DNA of 64,000 bases, from positions 1 through 64,000 of the forward strand of contig NZ_VDGI01000010.1 in assembly GCF_006861825.1 (NCBI RefSeq), written 5' to 3'. The notes beneath the pieces were generated by a model. That model was not told the origin of the DNA and did not search any database. It worked only from the letters and a program-made list of their open reading frames with translations. The position numbers and the translations under genes are program-made. Shown here in pieces: positions 54,511 to 64,000 of the stretch. The number at the start of each line of letters is the position of its first letter. Position 1 is the stretch's first letter. The DNA comes from Psychrobacillus vulpis (GTDB lineage Bacteria > Bacillota > Bacilli > Bacillales_A > Planococcaceae).

Positions 54511-54539
54511 TTGAAGAAAAGTTTAGAACTCCGTATAAT
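54511..54539 (+). promoter_or_regulatory. pheST promoter
   Basis: TTGAAG (54511-54516), 17 bases, TATAAT (54534-54539), giving a T-box leader of about 270 nt. Confidence 0.7.
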
Positions 54540-54545
54540 AGACTA

Positions 54546-54813
54546 TAATTTGATATATAAAAGCTGTCATCGGGAAAAGTATATATGACGATTCGATATA
54601 AAGGGATTTTACACCTTGACTGAAAGTGTAAAAGGAGAATGCATATAGAAGTTCACCCCGCTAGCTGCCACCGGGACCAGCAAATGCTGTAAAGGTGTGC
54701 CGGTGTAGAGCCGTTAGTCGAATTGAGTGATTGCACATTTTTATCGTGCAATAATCAGGGTGGTACCGCGAAATTAGTCCTCGTCCCTTTTATAGGGGCG
54801 GGGTTTTTTATTT
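54546..54813 (+). ncRNA. T-box leader of pheST
   Basis: The T-box CAGGGTGGTACCGCG is at 54756-54770, followed by a terminator stem (CCTCGTCCC/GGGGCGGGG, 54779-54803) and T-run. A phenylalanine specifier triplet TTC is present in the stem I region (about 54652). Uncharged tRNA-Phe is expected to release termination. Confidence 0.9.
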
Positions 54814-54831
54814 TGGAAGGAGGAAGAAAAG

Positions 54832-55869
54832 ATGGAAGCACAACTTCAACAGTTAAAAGAAGAGGCATTACAGAAAATTGAAGCTTCTCAAAATGTGAAA
54901 GAATTAAATGATGTGCGTGTTGCATATTTAGGAAAAAAAGGACCGATTACGGACTTACTAAAAGGAATGGGTAAGCTTCCTGCAGAAGAACGTCCGAAAA
55001 TGGGGGCACTTGTCAATCTAGTTCGTGAAGAAGTAACAGAAGTATTAGAAGCTCGTATGACTCTTCTTCAAGAACAAGCAATTCAAGAGCAATTAGAAAA
55101 AGAATCCATTGACGTAACATTACCAGGTCGTCCTGTGAAAACAGGAAATCATCATCCTTTAACTCGTGTAGTAGAAGAAATTGAAGATTTATTTATTAGC
55201 ATGGGATACGAGATAGCAGAGGGACCTGAGGTAGAAAAAGACTATTACAACTTTGAAGCGTTAAACTTACCAAAAGGTCACCCAGCACGTGATATGCAGG
55301 ATTCTTTTTATATTTCAGAAGACATTCTACTACGTACTCACACGTCTCCGGTACAAGCGCGTACGATGGAAGCAAAACAAGGAAAGCCAATTAAAATTAT
55401 TTGCCCAGGTAAAGTGTACCGTCGTGATAATGACGACGCGACACATTCACACCAATTTACACAAATCGAAGGCCTTGTTATTGGTGAAAATATTCGCATG
55501 AGTGATCTAAAAGGAACACTTTCTGTATTTGCGAAGAAAATGTTTGGAGAAGATCGTGAAATTCGTTTACGTCCAAGTTTCTTCCCGTTCACTGAACCTT
55601 CAGTTGAAATGGATATTTCTTGTTTCAAATGTGGCGGCAGTGGCTGTAACGTTTGTAAGAAAACTGGTTGGATTGAAATTTTAGGAGCTGGCATGGTTCA
55701 TCCAAACGTTCTAGAGATGGCTGGATATGATTCGAAAAAGCTTTCTGGCTTTGCATTTGGTATGGGACCAGAACGTATTGCAATGTTGAAATATGGAGTG
55801 GAAGATATTCGTCATTTCTATACAAATGATGTGCGTTTCTTATCGCAATTCCACCGAACAGAAGTGTAA
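54832..55869 (+). CDS. pheS: Phenylalanyl-tRNA synthetase alpha chain
   Basis: 345 residues. N-terminal coiled coil (1-90), class II core with [21 protein letters not shown] (motif 2 region), [28 protein letters not shown]-like [13 protein letters not shown] and [17 protein letters not shown] (motif 3). GGAAGGAGG upstream. Twelve bases from pheT. Confidence 0.96.
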   Translation: MEAQLQQLKEEALQKIEASQNVKELNDVRVAYLGKKGPITDLLKGMGKLPAEERPKMGALVNLVREEVTEVLEARMTLLQEQAIQEQLEKESIDVTLPGRPVKTGNHHPLTRVVEEIEDLFISMGYEIAEGPEVEKDYYNFEALNLPKGHPARDMQDSFYISEDILLRTHTSPVQARTMEAKQGKPIKIICPGKVYRRDNDDATHSHQFTQIEGLVIGENIRMSDLKGTLSVFAKKMFGEDREIRLRPSFFPFTEPSVEMDISCFKCGGSGCNVCKKTGWIEILGAGMVHPNVLEMAGYDSKKLSGFAFGMGPERIAMLKYGVEDIRHFYTNDVRFLSQFHRTEV

Positions 55870-55881
55870 GGAGGAAATGAC

Positions 55882-58293
55882 ATGTTAGTTTCTACGAAAT
55901 GGTTAGCGGAATATGTGAATACACAAGGACTTGATCCGAAAGAATTAGGGGAAAAAATTACTCGTTCAGGTATCGAAGTCGATGCAGTAATAGATCGTTC
56001 TCACGGAATGACAAATGTAGTAGTTGGGTATGTGAAGGAATGTGTGAAGCATCCAGAAGCAGATAAGTTGAATATTTGCCAAGTTGACGTTGGAGAAGAA
56101 ACAACACAAATTATTTGTGGAGCTCCAAACGTTGCAGAAGGGCAAAAAGTAATTGTTGCTAGACCAGGAGCAGTACTTCCAGGTGGTATGAAAATTAAAA
56201 AAGCAAAACTTCGCGGAGAAGAATCGAACGGTATGATTTGTTCTCTTCAAGAGCTTGGTATTGAGGGAAGACTTGTTCCAAAAGCATATGCAGAAGGAAT
56301 TTACGTGCTACCTGAAACAGCGACCGTTGGAGAGAGTGCACTTCCACTACTTGGATTAGATGATACTGTGCTTGAACTTGGTTTAACACCAAACCGTTCG
56401 GATGCTCTAAGTATGCTAGGGGTAGCGTATGAAGTAGGTGCGATTTTATCAGAGGATATGAAATATCCAGAAGCAGGATATACGGAAAGCAATGAAAAAG
56501 CTACTGATTATTTAAGCTTACGAGTAGATGCAATGTCCGAAAATCCAATGTACGTAGCAAAAGTAGTAAAAAATGTGCAAATTAGTGAATCACCACTTTG
56601 GCTACAGCACCGCCTAATGGCAGCTGGCGTTCGACCACATAACAACGTAGTAGATATTACAAACTACGTATTGATGGAATACGGTCAACCACTTCACGCA
56701 TTTGATTACGATCGTCTTGCAACGAAAGAAATCGTTGTTCGTCTTGCAAATGAAGGCGAGAAAATAGTCACACTTGATGATCAAGAGCGTACACTTAAAT
56801 CGAATCATTTAGTCATTACAAATGGTAAGGAGCCAGTTGCACTCGCAGGAGTGATGGGTGGAGCAAATTCCGAAGTACATGACGGTACAACGACGGTAGT
56901 AATCGAATCTGCTTACTTTGCTAGTGGAACTGTTCGTCAAACTTCAAAAGACCATAGCTTACGCAGTGATGCGAGTGCTCGTTTTGAAAAAGGTGTCGAT
57001 CCGAATCGCGTGATTGCAGCAGCTGAACGTGCGGCAAGTCTGCTAGCAGAACTAGCTGGTGGAGAAGTATTAGCTGGATCTGTAATTGTTGACGAATTAG
57101 ATAAAGAGCCAGTTGAAGTTGTTGTATCTCCGGACTTTATCAATAATCGTTTAGGTATGAAAATTTCATTAGAAGAAATGACTTCTATCTTAACGAGACT
57201 AAAATTTGACTTTGAAGCTGCTAATGGGTTTTTATATATTAAAGCTCCAACTCGCCGTCAAGATATTAAAATTGAAGAAGATATTGTCGAAGAAATTGCT
57301 CGTATGTATGGCTATGATGAAATTCCAATGACATTACCAGTGGGAGAATCTATTCCTGGTGGACTAACATCTTACCAAGCAAAGCGTCGACAAGTACGTG
57401 CTTATTTGGAGGGTGCTGGCCTTTATCAAGCAATTACGTATTCATTAACTTCTAAAGAAATGTCTCAAAAATTCGCTTTAGAAACTGCTCCAGTAACGGA
57501 ATTATTAATGCCAATGAGTGAAGAGCGCAGCACACTTCGTCAAAGCCTAATCCCTCATTTACTTGATGCAGTTACTTATAATACTGCCAGACAAGCAGAA
57601 TCTGTAGCACTTTATGAAGTAGGATCTGTCTTCTTAGGTGAAACTGAATCAGGTCTACCTCATGAACAAGAACATTTAGCAGCAGTAATTGCTGGTAAAT
57701 GGGTGGACCATAGCTGGCAAGGTGAGCGAAAAGCAGTCGATTTCTTCGTGTTAAAAGGAGTTGTCGAAGGATTAATGGAACTCCTTGGACTATCAAAAGA
57801 ACTTACTTTTGAGCGTGCTATCGTGGACGGATTACATCCAGGACGTACTGCTTCTATAAAACTTGCAGGTGAAGAAATTGGTCTAATCGGTCAATTGCAT
57901 CCATCTGAGCAAAAAACACGCGACTTGAAAGATACGTATGTAGTGGAATTAAACTTAGCCAAAGTATTGAATAAAGAAGTCGAAGTATTGTATCATGAAC
58001 CGGTTTCTAAATTCCCTTCGATCTCACGTGATATTGCATTAGTAGTAGATAGCGAAAAAGAAGCTGGCGAACTTCAAGCAATAATCCAGTTATCGGGTGG
58101 TAGACTATTAAAAGGTGTGCATCTTTTCGATTTATACGAAGGAGAAAAAATGGAGCCAGGCAAAAAATCGGTTGCTTTCTCTCTAACTTATTTCGATCCA
58201 GAGCGTACATTAACAGACGAAGAAGTTGTAAACGCACATAACAAAGTATTAAAAGCACTTGCAGAACAAGCAGGGGCAGAGTTACGCGGATAA
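55882..58293 (+). CDS. pheT: Phenylalanyl-tRNA synthetase beta chain
   Basis: 803 residues, the normal Bacillales length. EMAP-type tRNA-binding domain (about 40-150, [19 protein letters not shown]), B3/B4 editing domain (about 210-400), B5, and C-terminal anticodon-binding domain (about 710-803, [19 protein letters not shown]). Forms the alpha2beta2 enzyme with PheS. AAGGAGG precedes the ATG; a terminator follows. Confidence 0.96.
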   Translation: MLVSTKWLAEYVNTQGLDPKELGEKITRSGIEVDAVIDRSHGMTNVVVGYVKECVKHPEADKLNICQVDVGEETTQIICGAPNVAEGQKVIVARPGAVLPGGMKIKKAKLRGEESNGMICSLQELGIEGRLVPKAYAEGIYVLPETATVGESALPLLGLDDTVLELGLTPNRSDALSMLGVAYEVGAILSEDMKYPEAGYTESNEKATDYLSLRVDAMSENPMYVAKVVKNVQISESPLWLQHRLMAAGVRPHNNVVDITNYVLMEYGQPLHAFDYDRLATKEIVVRLANEGEKIVTLDDQERTLKSNHLVITNGKEPVALAGVMGGANSEVHDGTTTVVIESAYFASGTVRQTSKDHSLRSDASARFEKGVDPNRVIAAAERAASLLAELAGGEVLAGSVIVDELDKEPVEVVVSPDFINNRLGMKISLEEMTSILTRLKFDFEAANGFLYIKAPTRRQDIKIEEDIVEEIARMYGYDEIPMTLPVGESIPGGLTSYQAKRRQVRAYLEGAGLYQAITYSLTSKEMSQKFALETAPVTELLMPMSEERSTLRQSLIPHLLDAVTYNTARQAESVALYEVGSVFLGETESGLPHEQEHLAAVIAGKWVDHSWQGERKAVDFFVLKGVVEGLMELLGLSKELTFERAIVDGLHPGRTASIKLAGEEIGLIGQLHPSEQKTRDLKDTYVVELNLAKVLNKEVEVLYHEPVSKFPSISRDIALVVDSEKEAGELQAIIQLSGGRLLKGVHLFDLYEGEKMEPGKKSVAFSLTYFDPERTLTDEEVVNAHNKVLKALAEQAGAELRG

Positions 58294-58299
58294 GAATAT

Positions 58300-58334
58300 G
58301 GAGCAGCACCAATAATGGTGTTGCTCCATTTTTT
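58300..58334 (+). terminator. Terminator of pheST
   Basis: GGAGCAGCACC pairs with GGTGTTGCTCC around AATAAT, followed by ATTTTTTC. Confidence 0.92.
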
Positions 58335-58415
58335 CTTTTCAACGATTTATTGTTGATTATTATTCTTAGTGATAATAAGTGTTGTCCATATGAAAAGAAT
58401 GATTTTGTCTATTGA

Positions 58416-58702
58416 ATAATTAGGATAAAAAATGAAACTAATGTAATAGGAATACCTACTCGTTTATTAAATCATATGACAGGTGGATTAGAAAATATTG
58501 TAGTTAATATTGGTATAATAGGAGACATAATAAGAGACCGATATTGTATGTATTGGGTGCAAAGAATTTACCTAATAGATATGACAGTAACTTTGCGGAC
58601 TCAAAAATAAACGAAGCTATGAAACTTGTGTATGAAGAATATTTAAAGCAACAGTATAAAGGAGAATTATCAAATTCTTCTATTAAAAAAGGAAACTTCT
58701 AG
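58416..58702 (+). pseudogene. Decayed gene, frame-shifted C-terminal remnant
   Basis: One frame (58416-58610) reads ...NVIGIPTRLLNHMTGGLENI... and stops; from 58550 the next frame continues VLGAKNLPNRYDSNFADSKI... through EAMKLVYEEYLKQQYKGEL to a stop at 58702. Joined they look like the end of one protein broken by a frameshift near 58550. There is no start codon with a ribosome binding site, and stops precede 58416. I do not recognise the family. A terminator hairpin is retained after it. Confidence 0.5.
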
Positions 58703-58724
58703 ATTTAGTGAGTTTCCTTTTTTT
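58685..58724. terminator. Bidirectional terminator between the pseudogene and the sigma-54 activator gene
   Basis: AAAAAAGGAAACT pairs with AGTTTCCTTTTTT; A- and T-runs on both sides. Confidence 0.8.
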
Positions 58725-58733
58725 CGTTATATA

Positions 58734-60482
58734 TTATTTATAGAAAGTTGGCTTTTCAAGATCATGCTTTTTTATATGGTATTGCAAACTTTGGCGAGTA
58801 ATGCCAAGCTTTTTGGCAGCTTGTGAAACATTCCAATTTGCTAGTTTTAAAGTCGCTTCAATTAGTTGTTTTTCTGTATTATTAAATATTTTTTTTAGTG
58901 GCCTTTGTATAATGTCTCCTTGTTCTAAGGAATTAGCAGGAAGAACAGTAACAATTTTTCCACGCATATAAGATGGAAGATGCTCTACTTCCATTTTTTC
59001 AGCAGTCTCAGGCACACGGATGATGAGGTTTTCAACCAAATGCTCTAGTTCACGTATGTTTCCTGGCCAAGGATATCGTAACAAACTTTCATGTAACGCA
59101 TTGGAAATGTCGGGAACGTTTTTGGATAATTTTTCTTGATATGTTGTTAGGAAGTAGCTTATGAAAAAATGAACATCCTCTGTACGTTCTCTCAAAGGCG
59201 GGATATAAAGACTCGTATGAGCAATTCGATAAAACAAGTCAAGTCTCATCTTATTTTCTGCAATTAGTTTTTCAGGATCCTCGTTGCACGCACTAATAAT
59301 CGTACATTTTATAGGTGCGACATCATTTGAGCCTACTTTGCGAACGAGCCGTTCTTGTAGTACCCGCATTAACTTGGATTGCAATGTGATTGGCATAGAG
59401 TTAATTTCATCTAAAAAAAGAGTGCCATCTTGAGCATATTCAAACAGTCCTATTTGGTCTGTTGCACCTGTAAATGCACCTTTTACTGTTCCGAATAATG
59501 TACTTTCTAGTAAAGTTTCTGGGATTGCAGCACAATTTATCGCTACGAATGGTTTATCTGCTCGAGGACTATGATTATGCATGCTTTGTGTAAACAACTC
59601 TTTTCCTGTACCCGTTTCTCCAACAATTAATGTATCTGCATTATGTATCGATACATTTTGTGCTTCTTTTATAAGGTCTAACAGTACTAAGCTTTTTCCC
59701 TTAATATCATTAAATGTATAAATGGTTCCATTTTTTGAATGGACTTTCTCTTGAGTTATAACATTTGCTTGCCTTTTTAACTCTATAGTTTGATGAAGAC
59801 GGTCTTTAAGTCTTGATTCATTTGTACTTATAGAAAAGACAGAGATGGTTTTCCCGTCTTTTTGGATTGGGAATGTACTATAGTTCACATATTTCGGTAT
59901 CCCGTTAATAGTAGAGTGTGCTCGATACCTTGAGTAAATTGGTTTGCCTGTTTTAAATGTATGTTTGTGCTCTGAATATTGTGGGTTGTAATTATAAACA
60001 GACCATAAATGTTTTCCGATAATGTCTTTGCTTGTTAAGCCTTCCATTTTCTCCTGTGCTTCATTGTATAAAGTTATTTCTCCTTCAGAGTTACTCATCA
60101 TTACTCCTTCATCTAAAGAATCTATAATTTTTTCAAGACAATACAGCCGTTCCTCCGTAATTGATATTTCGTTTTCTCTAATACATAAAAAAATATAATC
60201 AACATCACTAGAAAGGACTTTGACTTCTACAGTAAAGTCTTTTTTATTTAAAGAGAGGGGAAATGTTTCGTTATGGATGAAACGAACATTATCACATTCA
60301 ATGAAACTATTAATAGGAGTACCTTCGACCACTTTTAAAGGAACATCCTCATTTAAATCATGCCAGAGGATTTCATAATGCTCATTTAAGGCGATGACTC
60401 CATCCACAAAACTTCTTATGATTGATCCGAATGAAGAAACAGTCAAAGTACTCTTACTCCTTCCGATTATAAAATTATCCAT
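58734..60482 (-). CDS. Sigma-54-dependent transcriptional activator (RocR-like)
   Basis: 582 residues. Two sensory regions (about 15-110 and a PAS domain about 112-225), AAA+ domain with Walker A GETGTGKE (288-295), the sigma-54 contact loop GAFTGA (335-340), Walker B TLFLDEI (354-360), and a C-terminal Fis-type helix-turn-helix (AAKKLGITRQSLQYHIKK). B. subtilis RocR has one sensory domain and is about 460 residues. It is divergent from the urocanase-like gene, which has a sigma-54 promoter, so that operon is the likely target. Effector unknown. Confidence 0.9.
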   Translation of the reverse strand: MDNFIIGRSKSTLTVSSFGSIIRSFVDGVIALNEHYEILWHDLNEDVPLKVVEGTPINSFIECDNVRFIHNETFPLSLNKKDFTVEVKVLSSDVDYIFLCIRENEISITEERLYCLEKIIDSLDEGVMMSNSEGEITLYNEAQEKMEGLTSKDIIGKHLWSVYNYNPQYSEHKHTFKTGKPIYSRYRAHSTINGIPKYVNYSTFPIQKDGKTISVFSISTNESRLKDRLHQTIELKRQANVITQEKVHSKNGTIYTFNDIKGKSLVLLDLIKEAQNVSIHNADTLIVGETGTGKELFTQSMHNHSPRADKPFVAINCAAIPETLLESTLFGTVKGAFTGATDQIGLFEYAQDGTLFLDEINSMPITLQSKLMRVLQERLVRKVGSNDVAPIKCTIISACNEDPEKLIAENKMRLDLFYRIAHTSLYIPPLRERTEDVHFFISYFLTTYQEKLSKNVPDISNALHESLLRYPWPGNIRELEHLVENLIIRVPETAEKMEVEHLPSYMRGKIVTVLPANSLEQGDIIQRPLKKIFNNTEKQLIEATLKLANWNVSQAAKKLGITRQSLQYHIKKHDLEKPTFYK

Positions 60483-60527
60483 AGTATAGCATAATTCTGA
60501 TTATTTAGAAGAGTCTGCATGTAAAAT

Positions 60528-60618
60528 TTATCTGCACCGTAAAAGAACCTTTTATCCAAAGGGATTCTATCGTTTTAGTTGAATATTTTGAAAAAATAGA
60601 AAATGTTATCTGCGATAA
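60528..60618. promoter_or_regulatory. Candidate upstream activating sites for the sigma-54 activator
   Basis: TTATCTGC occurs at 60528-60535 and 60606-60613, and the second copy is part of the dyad TTATC-TGC-GATAA (60606-60618). They lie about 130-220 bases before the -24/-12 promoter, the usual distance for enhancer sites of such activators. The rest of the 326-base gap shows no other clear feature. Confidence 0.4.
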
Positions 60619-60744
60619 TTATTTTTATGAACGTTTGAAAAATTGGTGAAATAGTTTCGTTGAAAATACAAAAACCCAACTAATTGTCGGTGTTACATAG
60701 ATAATTCGAAAAAAAAGATTTTTCTACTTAATAATTATTAGAAT

Positions 60745-60760
60745 TGGCACGACACTTGCA
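60745..60760 (+). promoter_or_regulatory. Sigma-54 (-24/-12) promoter
   Basis: TGGCACGACACTTGCA matches the consensus TGGCACG-N4-TTGCA exactly. It is 49 bases before the ATG of the urocanase-like gene. Confidence 0.88.
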
Positions 60761-60808
60761 TTATAGAAAAGTGTGAAACCAATTACATTATTTTAGGGGG
60801 AATTATCG

Positions 60809-62527
60809 ATGACAACACCAGAAATTTTATATTCCGTAAAAGCGCAAAGAGGACCAGAGCTACGTTGTAAAGGTTGGAGACAAGAGTCAATACTACGAAT
60901 GCTTGAAAACAATATGGAGAACGCAGAAAAACCGGAAGAGCTTGTAATCTACGGCGGTATCGGGAAAGCAGCACGTAACTGGGAGTCTTACCATGCCATT
61001 GTTAAATCGTTAAAAGAGTTAGAAGATGATGAAACATTGGTTGTGCAATCTGGAATGCCAGTAGCGATTTTCAAAACACATAAATACGCACCAACTGTAG
61101 TAATGGCGACAACAAATATTATGAAAGCAGACTGGCCGACATTTTATGATTTACAAGACAAAAACTTAACAATCTATGCAAACTATACAGCGGCACCTTG
61201 GGAGTATATCGGAACGCAAGGTGTTATCCAAGGAACATTTGAAACACTTTCGGCGATTGCGCGCTTACATTACAACGATTCGCTTGTTGGGAAAATCCTT
61301 TTGACTGCAGGTGCAGGAGGGATGGGTGGAAACCAAACACGCGCGATGACAATGCATGGTGGAGTAGCAATTCTTTGCGACTCGAATGTCGAAATCATTC
61401 AACGTCGAATTGATAAAGGCTTCATCGATGAGATAGCTGGTTCGTTAGATGAAGCGATTGCAAAAGCGAAAGAATATGCAGCAGCAGGAAAGCCACTTGG
61501 AATTGCCGTTGTAGGAAACGCGGCCGACATTTACGAGGAAGTTTTAGAAAAAGGGTGGTTACCTGATATTTCTACTTCGATGACGCCTGGTCATGACCCA
61601 ATTTCGTACTTGCCAGCTGGATACACAGTGCAAGAAGCAGAAGAACTTCGAGATACGAATCGTGAGTTGTATTTAGAAAAAGCGCGTGAAACGATGGTGC
61701 GTGAATTAGAAGCGCTTATTAAATTCATGGATTTAGGGGTTCATTCGTTTGAATACGGCACAAGTCATCGGAAAGAATGTATCGATGCGGGCATGGATGC
61801 AACAGAAGCGAAGCGTCTTCCAGGTTTCGTAGCGGAATACATCCGTCCACTATTCTGTGAAGGCCGCGGACCGTTCCGTTGGGTTTGCTTATCAGGAGAT
61901 GCGGAAGATTTACGAAAAATTGACGATATGATTTTAGAAAAATTCAGCGATGATCACCTTGTAACACGATGGATCAAATTAGCGAAAGAGCATATTCCAA
62001 TTGAAGCACTTCCTGCACGTATTTGTTATATGGGATTCGGACAGCGTAAAGCATTTGCCCTAGAAGTAAATGACATGATTCGTCGTGGGGAACTATCTGG
62101 CCCTGTTGCTTTTTCCCGTGATAACTTAGATTCTGGTTCTATTGTGAACCCAACATTTGAATCAGAAAACATGAAAGATGGCAGTGATTTAATCTCTGAC
62201 TGGCCGATGTTGAATGGACTTCTGAACGCAGTTGGTATGTGTGACTTGATCGCAATTCAAGCGAACTATTCGATGGGAGAAGCGGTTCATACAGGCGTAA
62301 CAATGGTTGCGGATGGAACAGCGGAATCCGATATGAGATTAGAAGTAGCCATGACAGTAGACTCCGGAATTGGGGTAGTTCGTCATGCACAAGCGGGCTA
62401 TGAAACTGCCCAGGACGTTGCAAATGGGAAAGGTAAGCTAACGAAGGAAAGCATCAAAATCCCATTATGGTGGAAGCCGGAAGCTACATTTGGTCCAAAA
62501 GATGTGAAGAAAGAAGTTAATGCTTAA
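60809..62527 (+). CDS. Urocanase-family hydratase, divergent
   Basis: 572 residues, urocanase fold throughout: VIYGGIGKAARNWESY, QSGMPVAIFKTH, YIGTQGVIQGT, the NAD loop GAGGMGG (168-174), HDPISYLPAGY, C350 with GPFRW (354-358) and DNLDSGS. Urocanases hydrate urocanate to imidazolonepropionate using NAD as electrophile. Compared with the canonical HutU sequence as I remember it, the HHGGGVGMG-S-H-G region is QANYSMGEAVHTG (484-496) and GQMTAGSW is ANYTAAPW, so the substrate may be a modified urocanate. GGGGGAAT precedes the ATG. Driven by the sigma-54 promoter. Confidence 0.82.
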   Translation: MTTPEILYSVKAQRGPELRCKGWRQESILRMLENNMENAEKPEELVIYGGIGKAARNWESYHAIVKSLKELEDDETLVVQSGMPVAIFKTHKYAPTVVMATTNIMKADWPTFYDLQDKNLTIYANYTAAPWEYIGTQGVIQGTFETLSAIARLHYNDSLVGKILLTAGAGGMGGNQTRAMTMHGGVAILCDSNVEIIQRRIDKGFIDEIAGSLDEAIAKAKEYAAAGKPLGIAVVGNAADIYEEVLEKGWLPDISTSMTPGHDPISYLPAGYTVQEAEELRDTNRELYLEKARETMVRELEALIKFMDLGVHSFEYGTSHRKECIDAGMDATEAKRLPGFVAEYIRPLFCEGRGPFRWVCLSGDAEDLRKIDDMILEKFSDDHLVTRWIKLAKEHIPIEALPARICYMGFGQRKAFALEVNDMIRRGELSGPVAFSRDNLDSGSIVNPTFESENMKDGSDLISDWPMLNGLLNAVGMCDLIAIQANYSMGEAVHTGVTMVADGTAESDMRLEVAMTVDSGIGVVRHAQAGYETAQDVANGKGKLTKESIKIPLWWKPEATFGPKDVKKEVNA

Positions 62528-62627
62528 TTTAGCAATAAAATGACTTAGGAAAGCAGTAGTTTTCAGTTTTTACCAATTTAGATTTCCAATAGTATGGAAA
62601 AAATATTAACTATAAGGGGACAATGGA

Positions 62628-63443
62628 ATGAAAAAATTTTCACTTCTAATTATTGTCATGATTCTCTCATTAATTCTAGCAGCTTGTGGTACTAGCAACA
62701 CTAATGCAGAAGCCGATGGATCAAATGGAGAAAAGAAAAAGTTGAAGATCGCGACAGAAGCAAACTATGCACCTTTTGTCTTTTTGGATCAAGGGAAGAT
62801 GAAAGGCTTTGACGTTGACTTTATGAATGCAGTGGCAAAAGAAGCAGGTTATGAAATTGAGCTTGTCAATGTAGGTTGGGATCCTTTATTTGTTGAAGTG
62901 AAAGATAAGCTTTCTGATTTAGGGATCTGTGCAATTACTATTAATGACGTACGAGAACAAACCTATGATTTTTCCGTTCCATACTATTTATCAACAAACG
63001 AAATTTTAGTTCCCGAAGGTAGTGATATTAAAAGTGCTGCTGATTTAAAAGATAAAGTTGTTGCAGTTCTAGGTGGTACGACAGGACAAGAAGCAGTGGA
63101 AAGCATTCTTGGAGTAAATCATCCTAATATTAAAAAATTCGACAATAATAATCTAGCTATTTTAGAAATGCTTAACGGTGGAGCAGACGCAGTTGTAGCT
63201 GATAATGCAGTTGTGGAAGAATACGCAAAAAATAATGCAGACAAAAAACTTGCAGTGATTAAAGATGATGAAGGATTTGAGAAAGAATTTTACGGCCTTA
63301 TGTTTCCAAAAGGCAGTGAGTTGAAAGCTGAATTTGATGTGGCTGTTACAAAAGTTCTGGAAAATGGAACATATGCGAAAATCTATGAAGAGTGGTTCGG
63401 TTCAGAACCAGATGTAGCAACAATACTTGCGCAACAAAAATAA
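62628..63443 (+). CDS. Amino-acid ABC transporter, substrate-binding lipoprotein
   Basis: 271 residues. Lipoprotein signal ending LAAC, C20. Family 3 solute-binding protein (polar amino acids): LKIATEANYAPFVFLD, GFDVDFMNAVAKEAGYEIE, GICAITINDVREQTYDFS, GTTGQEAVE. AAGGGGACA precedes the ATG. It follows the urocanase-like gene by 100 bases and precedes a permease, so it likely imports the compound degraded by that pathway. Confidence 0.88.
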   Translation: MKKFSLLIIVMILSLILAACGTSNTNAEADGSNGEKKKLKIATEANYAPFVFLDQGKMKGFDVDFMNAVAKEAGYEIELVNVGWDPLFVEVKDKLSDLGICAITINDVREQTYDFSVPYYLSTNEILVPEGSDIKSAADLKDKVVAVLGGTTGQEAVESILGVNHPNIKKFDNNNLAILEMLNGGADAVVADNAVVEEYAKNNADKKLAVIKDDEGFEKEFYGLMFPKGSELKAEFDVAVTKVLENGTYAKIYEEWFGSEPDVATILAQQK

Positions 63444-63456
63444 GTGAATAAATCAT

Positions 63457-63490
63457 ATTGCGTAACTCCTATAAAGTAGTTACGCAATTT
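63457..63490 (+). terminator. Intercistronic hairpin between binding protein and permease
   Basis: ATTGCGTAACT pairs with AGTTACGCAAT around a ten-base loop, followed by TTTTGG. Probably lowers permease expression relative to the binding protein. Confidence 0.65.
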
Positions 63491-63509
63491 TGGTTAAGGG
63501 GGGAAATCA

Positions 63510-64000
63510 ATGGATTTTAGACTAGACATCTTGGTAGAATATATTCCTTTCTTCTTAAAGGGAACTTTACTAACAATTGGGTTGTCGATAGCAGGAATTA
63601 TTATAGGAACAGTATTAGGTTTGCTAATCGGACTTGGGAAAATGATGCGTAACAAGCCTATTGCTTTTCTATTTAACTGCTATATTACTTTTTTTCGTGG
63701 TACTCCATTATTCGTGCAAATCTTATTAATCCATTTTGGCGTTGTACCTATGTTAATAGGACATACAAACGGCATAGTTGCTAGTATTATTGCGCTGTCA
63801 TTAATTGCAGGGGCATATATCGCAGAAATTTTCAGGGCAGGGATACAGTCAATTGATAAGGGGCAAATGGAAGCATCACGTTCTTTAGGTATGAATCATG
63901 TTCAATCTATGAAAGATGTTATTTTACCCCAAGCTTTTAAAAGAATGATTCCACCTTTGGGAAATGAGTTCATTGTACTTATAAAAGAATCCTCACTGGC
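63510..64000 (+). CDS. Amino-acid ABC transporter permease, cut by the window end
   Basis: Frame opens at ATG 63510 with AAGGGGGGAAA upstream and runs to the window end (163 codons). It begins MDFRLDILVEYIPFFLKGTL, has spans at about 20-40, 56-78 and 88-105 and the EAA loop EASRSLGMNHVQSMKDVILPQA, typical of HisMQ/GlnP-type permeases of polar amino acid transporters. The ATPase presumably follows outside the window. Confidence 0.88.
   Translation, partial: MDFRLDILVEYIPFFLKGTLLTIGLSIAGIIIGTVLGLLIGLGKMMRNKPIAFLFNCYITFFRGTPLFVQILLIHFGVVPMLIGHTNGIVASIIALSLIAGAYIAEIFRAGIQSIDKGQMEASRSLGMNHVQSMKDVILPQAFKRMIPPLGNEFIVLIKESSL

Overview
The window is AT-rich chromosomal DNA from a low-GC Gram-positive, endospore-forming bacterium of the order Bacillales. 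A small acid-soluble spore protein (sspI), the order dnaE-accDA-pfkA-pyk-citZ-icd-mdh-phoPR-polA-mutM-coaE-gapB-speD-nrdR-dnaB-dnaI-thrS-infC-rpmI-rplT-ysdABC-sspI-ysgA-pheST, two T-box leaders and an L20 leader all match the Bacillus subtilis backbone. Several traits point to the Planococcaceae (Psychrobacillus, Lysinibacillus or Sporosarcina-like): an ATP-grasp ligase after phoPR, hflKC before polA, a GntR regulator fused to the accDA operon, and abundant GC-rich dispersed repeats. The genus cannot be fixed from sequence reading alone.

Layout. 1-720: the end of an IS256-type element abutting a nested 103-bp tandem repeat. 723-8416: peptidase, ytkL, ytoI, ytpI, nrnA, dnaE. 8417-11420: an accessory insert with a drug-efflux MFS gene preceded by a small upstream ORF, 20-bp iterons on both sides, and a cluster of GC-rich hairpin repeats (called A here), one of which carries a 238-bp inverted-repeat element (called B). 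11421-28785: GntR-accD-accA, glycolysis (pfkA, pyk), TCA enzymes (citZ, icd, mdh), phoPR, ATP-grasp ligase, hflKC. 28904-37721: DNA replication and repair (polA, mutM, coaE, nrdR, dnaB, dnaI) with gapB and speD. 37834-41445: a Fur-boxed ferric iron ABC transporter. 41425-45280: threonyl-tRNA synthetase and the infC-rpmI-rplT operon under RNA leaders. 45295-53276: ysdA, ysdB, dUTPase, a DUF2207 protein, ysdC, argF, an XRE regulator pair, sspI and an RNA methyltransferase. 53277-54530: a second A repeat cluster with a second B element. 54511-58293: T-box plus pheST. 58294-64000: a decayed gene, then a sigma-54-dependent activator divergent from a urocanase-like gene followed by an amino-acid ABC transporter, cut by the window end.

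The backbone is ordinary. The parts most worth a second look are: (i) B elements of exactly the same length inserted at the same target inside A repeats at two loci, in opposite relative orientation, one with a perfect 10-bp target duplication; (ii) a divergent urocanase paralogue, lacking the usual HHGGG region, behind a near-perfect sigma-54 promoter and a dedicated activator; (iii) an ATP-grasp ligase, probably a peptidoglycan cross-bridge enzyme, in the phoPR locus; (iv) a structured speD leader; (v) the accessory insert between dnaE and the acc operon, flanked by copies of the same terminator.

All family assignments are from recognisable motifs, length and gene order. No database search was possible.
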